A DNA stretch of 64,000 nt from Nitrosomonas sp. Nm34 (GTDB taxonomy: Bacteria; Pseudomonadota; Gammaproteobacteria; Burkholderiales; Nitrosomonadaceae), in contig NZ_FORD01000018.1 in NCBI RefSeq assembly GCF_900113925.1, positions 1 through 64,000 of the forward strand. The letters are read 5' to 3'. The notes under the pieces are model-generated. The model was not told the origin of the DNA and did not search any database. It saw nothing but the letters and a program-made list of their open reading frames with translations. The position numbers and the translations under genes are program-made. Below, in pieces: positions 57,029-64,000 of the stretch (its first letter is position 1; every line of letters starts with the position of its first letter).

Positions 57029-57379
57029 TTAACGTTTACCCTTGCAAATCGAAAACCCATCATCCCATCCCATGCGGTATTGCCCATCATTACGGTAGCG
57101 TTGCTCATCCTTGAACCCATAACGGGTTTTTTTCGCGGTTTCACAACCATCAATATAGCCTTCCTTGGTGGCAGGAGGATAACCGCTCAGATTGTAAGTA
57201 GGCCGTGCACTCGGGGGTAACGGGCCAGCCGGGCGCTTCATTGGTGCCGGGGCGGGCGCTACCTCAGGCGCAGGTTTTGCAGGCGCGCCAGGGGATGGTA
57301 AAGGTTGAGTCGGAGCACAGCTCGCCAGTAATCCGACTAAAAACACAGCCATTAAAGATACAGCTGAAATTCGATACAT
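57029..57379 (-). CDS. Small lipoprotein
   Basis: Unrecognised family. The signal peptide ends in the lipobox LLASC (Cys at about 21). A Pro/Ala-rich linker (PLPSPGAPAKPAPEVAPAPA) follows. The C-terminal domain of about 60 residues has the pattern GYIDGCETAKKT and YRMGWDDGFSICK, with two Cys that could form a disulfide. It is probably anchored in the outer membrane. Confidence 0.85.
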   Translation of the reverse strand: MYRISAVSLMAVFLVGLLASCAPTQPLPSPGAPAKPAPEVAPAPAPMKRPAGPLPPSARPTYNLSGYPPATKEGYIDGCETAKKTRYGFKDEQRYRNDGQYRMGWDDGFSICKGKR

Positions 57380-57425
57380 CGTTGTTCCTTTTTATTTTAT
57401 CCAAACGATTTCTTCGGCAAACCTT

Positions 57426-57543
57426 ATGCCATTTCTAACTCAAAACTCACTTTGTCGGCCTGATTTGGTCTTTTTTATCTTGCCATAGTATTGATACTAT
57501 CGGCAGTTCGCCTTCGCGTCATGTTTGATTTTGAAATGGAATT
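57426..57543. repeat. MITE-like palindromic element, copy 5
   Basis: The ends ATGCCATTTCTAACTCAAAA and TTTGATTTTGAAATGGAAT are imperfect inverses; the copy is longer (118 bp). It lies 18 bases after the sucD stop. Confidence 0.78.
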
Positions 57544-57561
57544 AGAGCCATGTCTTTGTGG

Positions 57562-58437
57562 TTATAATACCGATTTGAGTAATTTCCCCATTTCTGCCGG
57601 GTTGCGGGTGACGCGAATGCCGCATTCCTCCATGACGGCAATTTTTCCCTGCGCTGTTCCTTGACCACCTGCAATAATGGCACCGGCATGCCCCATGCGT
57701 TTACCGGGCGGTGCGGCCAGGCCTGCGATAAAGCCAACCACCGGCTTTTTCATGTTGTCCTTGATCCAGCGCGCGCAGTCCTCTTCATCCGTTCCACCAA
57801 TCTCGCCGACCATCAATACCGCATCGGTTTCAGCGTCCTCATTGAACAGTTCCATCACATAGCGATGTTTCAAGCCATTGATCGGATCCCCGCCGATGCC
57901 CACGCAGGTGGATTGCCCTAATCCCAGCGCCATCAGCTGCGCAACTGCCTCATAAGTCAGCGTGCCTGATCGTGACACCACCCCAACGCGCCCTTTCTTA
58001 TGGATATAGCCGGGCATGATGCCAATTTTGATCTCATCGGGGGTAATGATGCCGGGGCAATTGGGTCCAATCAGGCGGGTTTTGCGCCCTTCCATCTTAT
58101 AACGGGTACGCAGCATATCGTGCACGGGGATGCCTTCTGTGATACAAATCACCAGGTCGAGCTCTGCTTCGACTGCTTCATCGATTGCTGCCGCAGCAAA
58201 GGCAGGCGGCACGTAAATGACCGAGACGGTTGCACCCGTGGCTTGCTTGGCTTCCTGTACAGTCGCAAAAATGGGGATTCCGTCAAACTGCTCACCCGGT
58301 TTTTTGGGATTGACCCCGGCGACGAAACATTGCTGGCCGTTGGCATACTCACGGCACAGTCGGGTATGAAACTGTCCTGTTTTACCCGTAATGCCTTGGG
58401 TCATTACTCGGCTATTTTTATTAATCAAGATAGACAT
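57562..58437 (-). CDS. sucD: Succinyl-CoA synthetase, alpha subunit
   Basis: TCA-cycle enzyme that turns succinyl-CoA into succinate with ATP or GTP formation. It has 291 residues. The CoA/nucleotide loop [11 protein letters not shown] lies near the start, [10 protein letters not shown] at about 124 and the phospho-histidine in MGHAGAI near 245. It lies 20 bases after sucC on the same strand; the two subunits form one enzyme. Confidence 0.98.
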   Translation of the reverse strand: MSILINKNSRVMTQGITGKTGQFHTRLCREYANGQQCFVAGVNPKKPGEQFDGIPIFATVQEAKQATGATVSVIYVPPAFAAAAIDEAVEAELDLVICITEGIPVHDMLRTRYKMEGRKTRLIGPNCPGIITPDEIKIGIMPGYIHKKGRVGVVSRSGTLTYEAVAQLMALGLGQSTCVGIGGDPINGLKHRYVMELFNEDAETDAVLMVGEIGGTDEEDCARWIKDNMKKPVVGFIAGLAAPPGKRMGHAGAIIAGGQGTAQGKIAVMEECGIRVTRNPAEMGKLLKSVL

Positions 58438-58457
58438 GGTCTAGATTCCCCTTGTTC

Positions 58458-59618
58458 CTATGCAGCGGCACCGACTGCTTTCTCAGCAGCATCGGCCATG
58501 GTCGTGGCAGAAATAATCGGCAATCCCGATTCTGCCAGAATTTTTTTACCTAATTCGACATTGGTTCCTTCCAGGCGCACAATCAACGGCACTGCTAATT
58601 TTACTTCTCGTGCTGCCGTGGTCACGCCTTGCGCAATGACATCGCATTTCATGATGCCGCCAAAGATGTTGACCAGGATAGCGCGCAAGTTTGGATGACG
58701 CAGCATGATTTTAAATGCCTCGGTTACTTTTTCGACGGTCGCGCCACCGCCCACATCCAGGAAGTTAGCGGGATTACCGCCATACAGCTTGATGATATCC
58801 ATCGTGGCCATCGCAAGCCCTGCGCCATTCACCAGACAGCCAATGTTACCCTCGAGTGGAATATACGAGAGATCATGCTCGGCTGCTTGAATTTCTGCCG
58901 GATCCTCTTCATCCAGATCGCGCAAAGCAACAATATCGGGATGACGGAAGAGCGCGTTATCATCAAAATTCATTTTTGCATCCAACGCCAGTACCTGACC
59001 GTCACGCGTGACAATGAGCGGATTAATTTCCAGCAGTGAGGCGTCATTCTCGTCAAAAGCTTGATATAACCCTTTCAGTAAAGCTTGGGCTGCGAGTTGA
59101 CTGGAGGCAGGGATACCGATTTTGCACACCACGTCATTGACTTCCTGATCACTGAGCCCTGTCATGGGGTTAATCAGAATTTTATGGATTTTTTCTGGTG
59201 TGCTCGCAGCCACTTGTTCGATATCCATGCCCCCTTCCGAGCTTGCGATCAGACAGGCACGCTGACGACCGCGATCGATCACAATCCCCACATAATATTC
59301 GTGCTGGATGTCGACCCCTTGTTCGAGATAGAGTCGATGGACCACTTGTCCGGCTGGGCCCGTTTGCGGCGTGATGAGCGGTTTATTCAACATCCCTTCC
59401 GCCAGTAACCGTACTTCTGCCAATGATCGCGCTAGTTTGACCCCCCCGCCTTTACCCCGTCCGCCTGCATAGATTTGGGCCTTGACGACCCATTTATCCC
59501 CCCCTAGTTTTTCAGCCGCGGCGACAGCGTCATCCACGCTGAAACATGCGATGCCTGCCGGTGTCTTTACCCCATAACGGCGTAAAATCTCCTTCGCCTG
59601 GTATTCATGAATTTTCAT
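58458..59618 (-). CDS. sucC: Succinyl-CoA synthetase, beta subunit
   Basis: ATP-grasp subunit of 386 residues that binds nucleotide and succinate. [17 protein letters not shown] starts the fold. [24 protein letters not shown] and the ligand loop [10 protein letters not shown] are intact. First of the sucC-sucD pair; it starts 11 bases after the hybrid kinase stop, so read-through from that gene is possible. Confidence 0.98.
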   Translation of the reverse strand: MKIHEYQAKEILRRYGVKTPAGIACFSVDDAVAAAEKLGGDKWVVKAQIYAGGRGKGGGVKLARSLAEVRLLAEGMLNKPLITPQTGPAGQVVHRLYLEQGVDIQHEYYVGIVIDRGRQRACLIASSEGGMDIEQVAASTPEKIHKILINPMTGLSDQEVNDVVCKIGIPASSQLAAQALLKGLYQAFDENDASLLEINPLIVTRDGQVLALDAKMNFDDNALFRHPDIVALRDLDEEDPAEIQAAEHDLSYIPLEGNIGCLVNGAGLAMATMDIIKLYGGNPANFLDVGGGATVEKVTEAFKIMLRHPNLRAILVNIFGGIMKCDVIAQGVTTAAREVKLAVPLIVRLEGTNVELGKKILAESGLPIISATTMADAAEKAVGAAA

Positions 59619-59629
59619 GGTTAATTTCC

Positions 59630-62600
59630 CTATTGTGCTTTTTTGTTGTTATCCAGTGTCGCCAGATAAGTATCGACCGCTTTTAATTCCTGTTCGAAAT
59701 GAGGCAGCAAATTGGCCAATTCTTTTTCATTGCGGTCTTTGACAGCTTGCTCTATTTTCGCACACCATTCGCCCAGCTGTATTGCGCCGACTGATCGCGA
59801 CGAGGATTTGAGTTTATGCGCGGCTGCCTTAATTAAATCCAATTGGTTCTTGTCAGCGGCACTACGCAATTGCTCGCCAATTTCGCGCGCATTGATACGA
59901 AAATCCTGCAAAAATTCCCGAATGATGGCGGGATCATTCCCCACCAATGCCTCGAGTACACTCACATCGACCGAGCTAGCTGCCTGGCTGCCCGCAGCCT
60001 GCTCAGCAGGTGCAGCGGGCTTTTGTTTGGATTCGGGGGCAGGCATCCATTTCTCCAGCGTCGCTTTGAGTTGTTGCAGTTGCACTGGCTTGCTCAGATA
60101 ATCATCCATGCCAATGGCACGGCATTTATCGGCTTCCCCTTTGAGTGCATTAGCGGTGAGCGCAATAATGGGAATACTCGTCTTGCCTTGCTGGGCTCTG
60201 CGGATAGCCTGGGTAAGCTGATAGCCATCCATCTTCGGCATATGCAAGTCAGTGAGGAGCAAAGCATAGTTTCCGCTTTGCCAGCGCTGCAAGGCCTCCT
60301 GCCCATCCGGTACCACATCCGCGGTATACCCCAGCAAAGCCAGTTGCTGTCGAATCACTTTCTGGTTGATCTCATTATCTTCCGCTACCAGGAGCAGTTT
60401 ACCTTGTTGCAAGGCTTCCTCACGGGAGGGGGGTGTCACCTTTTTAATCCCTTCCGGCGTAGCGACTTCTTCTTCCAGTTTTGCTCTGCCTGCCGCAGCA
60501 GCAACAGCCTGAAGAAAGGCTTGTCGATAGAGAATATTTCCGTCCAGCGTAACCGATCCGTCTGGCTCGATACGTCCGCGATGACGCCGCCCACGTTTAA
60601 CGATGACAAAGTGAGGTTTTTCTTGTGCTTCCAGCATCATGCGGGTGCGGAAAGCCAGCCGCAAATCATCGACCGGGGGCTCCTCATGACCGGCATCAAT
60701 TACCAGTAGCCATTGCCCATGGGGTAGCGTCTTGATGCGCTCACGCGCGGTAGCAAGATCAATCACCCGCTCAACATTCGCTCCAGCAAACTTCAGATAG
60801 GCAACCAGGTCGTTACTGATGCCCTCATCACTACCGACCACTAGACATGAAAGCCCTTTCAAATTAAATACTTTTTCGTGCCTGTCAGCTGATTTAACCG
60901 GTACAGGCTTAAAGGGTAAATGCACGATAAAGGTAGAACCTTCACCGAGGACACTCTGGACAGTGATTTCTCCTCCCATCAGTTCCACCAAATGATGAGT
61001 AATCGTTAGCCCCAGGCCAGTCCCGCCAAAACGCCGCGTAGTCGATACATCTCCTTGGCTAAAGGGGGTGAACAGACGATCCAGTGTCTCCTTATTCATA
61101 CCAATGCCATTATCGGCCACCTGAAATGCAATAAGAACACGGTCGGGACTTGACTCAGTCATGCTTACGTTAACGGACACTCGTCCCAACCTTTGCTGAC
61201 CACTGGAAAATTTGATTGAATTATTGATCAAATTGACCAGCACTTGGCGTAGTCGCAACGCATCACCCAAAACTTCCTCCGGGATAGTCGGGTCAGTAAA
61301 TAAAGTCAGCTCTACTCCGCGGTTTGCTGCTAAATGCTCGAGCATGCTGCAGGCCTTTTCCACCACAGCTGCCAAGGGAATAGGGGTAAGTTCGATCTCT
61401 ATCTTGCCAGCTTCCACTTTTGAGAAATCCAGAATATCTTCGATGATTTCGAGTAAGGTAAACGCTGATTCTTTGATCAGATTGGTCATTTCCATCTGAT
61501 AGCTGGTCAAGCTTGATTGCTGCAAGACTTCGATCATCCCAATGACACCATTCATAGGCGTTCGAATTTCGTGACTCATCACTGCCAGGAAAGCTGATTT
61601 AGCCTTATTCGCTTCCTCTGCGTCCAGTCGAGCATTCTCTAAATCCTTCATGATCTTTACATGCTCGCGGATATCACGCATCACTCCGGTAAAATGGCGT
61701 TCATTTCCGACAAAATATTCACTGACCGCGAGATAGATAGAAATCCGTTCACCATTTTTGTGTACGGCTTCGACTTCACGCCCAAGACCAATGCTATGTG
61801 ATCCGGCAGAATAATGACCGATATATTGTTGACCTTGCCCAGTCTTACAGTATCGCTCCATATAAAAGGAATGTTTGCTTCGATCCGGTTCAGGCACTAA
61901 AATAGACACATTCTGGCCCACTGCTTCCTCAGAGGTATAACCCAACAACTTTTCCATCACGGGATTGACCGATAGCATAACGCCTTTTTCATCCGTTGTG
62001 ACGACACAATCCACCATGTGCTCGACGACTGAACGCATCTCCTCTTCCTTAATGGCTAATTCAGCGTTAGCACTCTCCAGTTCGGCTGTGCGTTCTACCA
62101 CACGATCTTCCAGCTCACGATAGCTGTTACTCAACCGTTCAGTCATGACATTGAAGGCTTCTGCAAATTTCCCTATCTCATCCCACCCTTCGCTTGGCAC
62201 CCGCTGTTGCAAATCCCCGGATGCAATGGCCTGCGCTCCCTGGTTGAGTTTTTTCAGGGGAATGACGACGCGCCGGTTGAATAACAAGGCACCTAACGTG
62301 GTCAGGATAAAGGCCAGGCACAGAATTATAAAATCAATGATGCGTACCCGAAAAACAGCGGCAAAAGCTTCTTTCACATCAACCTGAACCACTATTCCCC
62401 ACTTCATACGTGGAAGATAACGCCAGGCCGCCACCACCTTATTACCACTATAATCGAAAGCCAGCCCTGCTCCCGCCTGACCGGCCAGGCTATGTTTAAT
62501 GGTAGTCGACAGAATGGGGTTATCCAACGGAATGGTTCGCTTTAAGGCCGCATCCGGCTCGTCACTCAAAGGCGCCATGACCAGCGCAGTATGTGCATTT

Positions 62601-63298
62601 TCAAGACGCGTGACCACTGTTTCACCACTCTTTCCCAGCCCGATATTATTGGTTAACACTTTAAATACATGCTCGCTATATATCTGCAGTGCAAATACAC
62701 CACTTAACTTCCCTTCAATCACGATAGGTACGGCAACGAAAGCCGCAATTTCTCCTTTGGAAGGTCCGTAATATTCAAAATCCGAGATACTGCTTGCCTG
62801 CGTATTGAGTGCCTGACGAAATACTTGAGCCAACCCTGTCTTCTGATATGGGCCCGTCAATAAATTGGTAGCAAAATCTGATTCATGTGCATAGCTGAAT
62901 ACTATCCAGCCATCCGTCGAAATCAGGAAGACATCATAATAATTTGCTCTCTCGATAAACCGTTTATAGTGACCGCGGTGAATAGCATCTATATTACGGT
63001 ACTCTATAGAATCCGCACCATACTGATGAAAGGCCCTGGTAAAATCATTCATTGCCTGATAGGTTGTTTCAGCTGCCTGGATTACATTGGCATCCAGCAT
63101 GCGCTCATTTAAGTAGTCATTAATTTGTTCCACTTTTTTATCAGCGATGGCTGAGACTTGTTGGATAGCTGCCTTGTGAATTTCGCTCTCAAACGTCCGT
63201 AACAGGCTATAGCCAATCAGCGCTATGGGTAGTAGCGCGACCAATGCAAACCAGATCGCGAAGCGCTGTGTCAGGGAAGTGAATTGAACGGGAATCAT
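59630..63298 (-). CDS. Hybrid sensor histidine kinase with receiver and Hpt domains
   Basis: Membrane sensor of a multistep phosphorelay. The start at 63298 ([24 protein letters not shown]) is chosen because it opens the first membrane segment and follows the aldolase stop by two bases; a longer frame to 63391 would overlap that gene. Domains in order (residues approximate): TM1 about 10-32, a periplasmic dCache-type sensor to about 310, TM2, HAMP ([18 protein letters not shown]) and PAS (about 430-540). HisKA ([13 protein letters not shown]), HATPase ([22 protein letters not shown]) and a degenerate receiver-like domain follow. A true receiver ([12 protein letters not shown]) and Hpt ([10 protein letters not shown]) complete it. 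It resembles BarA-class kinases. No response regulator is adjacent. Confidence 0.93.
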   Translation of the reverse strand: MIPVQFTSLTQRFAIWFALVALLPIALIGYSLLRTFESEIHKAAIQQVSAIADKKVEQINDYLNERMLDANVIQAAETTYQAMNDFTRAFHQYGADSIEYRNIDAIHRGHYKRFIERANYYDVFLISTDGWIVFSYAHESDFATNLLTGPYQKTGLAQVFRQALNTQASSISDFEYYGPSKGEIAAFVAVPIVIEGKLSGVFALQIYSEHVFKVLTNNIGLGKSGETVVTRLENAHTALVMAPLSDEPDAALKRTIPLDNPILSTTIKHSLAGQAGAGLAFDYSGNKVVAAWRYLPRMKWGIVVQVDVKEAFAAVFRVRIIDFIILCLAFILTTLGALLFNRRVVIPLKKLNQGAQAIASGDLQQRVPSEGWDEIGKFAEAFNVMTERLSNSYRELEDRVVERTAELESANAELAIKEEEMRSVVEHMVDCVVTTDEKGVMLSVNPVMEKLLGYTSEEAVGQNVSILVPEPDRSKHSFYMERYCKTGQGQQYIGHYSAGSHSIGLGREVEAVHKNGERISIYLAVSEYFVGNERHFTGVMRDIREHVKIMKDLENARLDAEEANKAKSAFLAVMSHEIRTPMNGVIGMIEVLQQSSLTSYQMEMTNLIKESAFTLLEIIEDILDFSKVEAGKIEIELTPIPLAAVVEKACSMLEHLAANRGVELTLFTDPTIPEEVLGDALRLRQVLVNLINNSIKFSSGQQRLGRVSVNVSMTESSPDRVLIAFQVADNGIGMNKETLDRLFTPFSQGDVSTTRRFGGTGLGLTITHHLVELMGGEITVQSVLGEGSTFIVHLPFKPVPVKSADRHEKVFNLKGLSCLVVGSDEGISNDLVAYLKFAGANVERVIDLATARERIKTLPHGQWLLVIDAGHEEPPVDDLRLAFRTRMMLEAQEKPHFVIVKRGRRHRGRIEPDGSVTLDGNILYRQAFLQAVAAAAGRAKLEEEVATPEGIKKVTPPSREEALQQGKLLLVAEDNEINQKVIRQQLALLGYTADVVPDGQEALQRWQSGNYALLLTDLHMPKMDGYQLTQAIRRAQQGKTSIPIIALTANALKGEADKCRAIGMDDYLSKPVQLQQLKATLEKWMPAPESKQKPAAPAEQAAGSQAASSVDVSVLEALVGNDPAIIREFLQDFRINAREIGEQLRSAADKNQLDLIKAAAHKLKSSSRSVGAIQLGEWCAKIEQAVKDRNEKELANLLPHFEQELKAVDTYLATLDNNKKAQ

Positions 63299-63300
63299 TC

Positions 63301-64000
63301 TCACAAGCAATCTGCATTGTGTGACTGTTTCAGGCTGCGGCGCGCATAGTAGGCAAACGCAGCTGCACTGCGTTGCGCACGTAAAATCCAATCATGGGCT
63401 TCACGCCCGAGTTCCGGATCAATCGGCTCAATCTTACCAGCAGAAGCGGCCAGCAGATGCATACGCGCAGCCCGCTCAAATGCGAGCGCCAGCAGACAAG
63501 CTTCTTCAATACTGCCACAAGCCACCAATAAGCCATGATGCGCCAGCAATAAAGCCCGTTTATTGCCCAATGCGGAGGCAATCAGCTCGCCTTCCTCGTT
63601 GCCTACCGGCACGCCTGGCCATTTAGAGAGGAAAGCCACATCCCCATAGAGTACGCAATTATCCATATGAGAAATTTGCAACGGTACTTCTAGCATGCTC
63701 AAAGCTGCTGTATGCACCGCATGGGTATGGATGATACAGCGCACATCAGGGCGCGCGCGGTAGACCCAGGCATGGAAGCGATTGGCAGGATTCGCCATGC
63801 CGTCCCCTTCCAGCACCTGCAGATTCTCATCAACCAGCAACAGATTACCTGCACTGATCTCGTCAAATCCCAGGCCAAGCCGCTGCGTCAGAAAAGTACC
63901 CTGCTGCTCCATACGTGCCGTGATCTGGCCAGCCAGGCCGGAATCATGACCATTATCGAACAGAATGCGGCACGTCAAGGCCAGTTTCTGGCGTAAAGAA
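63301..64000 (-). CDS. Class II aldolase/adducin-family protein, 5' end outside the window
   Basis: Zinc-dependent aldolase or dehydratase-like enzyme; the sugar substrate is unknown. The frame stays open to the window edge (LRQKLALTCRILFDNGHDSGLAGQITAR), so the TTG at 63978 is not the start and the gene is partial. Family features are GLGFDEISAGNLLLVDE, the zinc histidines in IIHTHAVHTAALS, and LLAHHGLLVACGS. It ends two bases before the kinase start, so the two are probably co-transcribed. Confidence 0.88.
   Translation of the reverse strand, partial: SLRQKLALTCRILFDNGHDSGLAGQITARMEQQGTFLTQRLGLGFDEISAGNLLLVDENLQVLEGDGMANPANRFHAWVYRARPDVRCIIHTHAVHTAALSMLEVPLQISHMDNCVLYGDVAFLSKWPGVPVGNEEGELIASALGNKRALLLAHHGLLVACGSIEEACLLALAFERAARMHLLAASAGKIEPIDPELGREAHDWILRAQRSAAAFAYYARRSLKQSHNADCL

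Noticed and set aside
58000-58698. Plus-strand open frame opposite sucD and sucC
   Set aside because: Antisense shadow of two certain genes.
59843-60709. Long plus-strand open frame opposite the hybrid kinase
   Set aside because: Antisense shadow of the receiver and Hpt coding region.
1-64000. tRNA, rRNA or riboswitch genes
   Set aside because: No cloverleaf with conserved TTCRA-type arm, rRNA core or recognisable riboswitch motif was seen when reading both strands.

Overview
The window looks like the chromosome of a Gram-negative betaproteobacterium, tentatively a Nitrosomonas-type ammonia oxidiser. The evidence is an adjacent sucC-sucD pair, a periplasmic RNase T2, a BarA-like hybrid kinase, lipoprotein and signal-peptide styles, and dispersed palindromic repeats of the GGTGCAAT/ATTGCACC type. 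No rRNA, tRNA or species marker is present, so this assignment is an inference. No CRISPR array or prophage was seen.

Positions 1-46,000 form a large extracellular-polysaccharide locus repeatedly invaded by insertion sequences. It holds a complete set for GDP-mannose and GDP-L-fucose (phosphomannomutase, ManC, Gmd, Fcl) and an APS kinase (CysC), which makes the sulfuryl donor PAPS. It also has a sulfotransferase and a sulfotransferase-like fusion, at least four glycosyltransferase domains, FkbM-type methyltransferases, a WcbI-like and a GSCFA protein, and secreted glycoside hydrolases (GH99-like, GH29-like). Together these suggest a fucose-containing, possibly sulfated and methylated surface glycan. 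No flippase, polymerase or export channel is visible, so the locus probably continues to the left or uses genes elsewhere.

Two parts stand out. (1) At 35,169-44,168 three proteins join a sugar-modifying or transfer-type N-terminal domain to very long coiled coils. The coils are built from 56-residue units that expand to 77 residues (8 and 11 heptads). This is the architecture expected of a polysaccharide length ruler such as WbdD; one of the three genes is split by a frameshift. (2) At 17,057-23,179 lies a visibly GC-rich three-gene operon. It encodes an aldo/keto-reductase-like protein with two cysteine clusters, a class III aminotransferase and a radical SAM/SPASM protein. The first two share an almost identical Ig-like (FW/NBR1-type) domain, produced by a recent duplication of about 410 bp.

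Positions 46,500-49,500 hold a decayed AAA-type ATPase gene cut by an IS982 element, plus small repeats. Positions 49,600-64,000 look like ordinary chromosome: RNase T2, a secreted Agd3-like polysaccharide deacetylase with a small secreted neighbour, a broken vapBC pair, dacB, a lipoprotein, sucD-sucC, a hybrid sensor kinase and a class II aldolase-family gene that runs off the right end.

Mobile DNA is abundant but mostly dead. There are two nested elements (one with a perfect 9-bp target duplication), two intact-ended IS5-family elements with 4-bp duplications, an IS982 element with a 7-bp duplication, and remnants. A family of about 105-bp palindromic elements (six copies) often abuts gene 3' ends. 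Most transposase genes carry stops or frameshifts.
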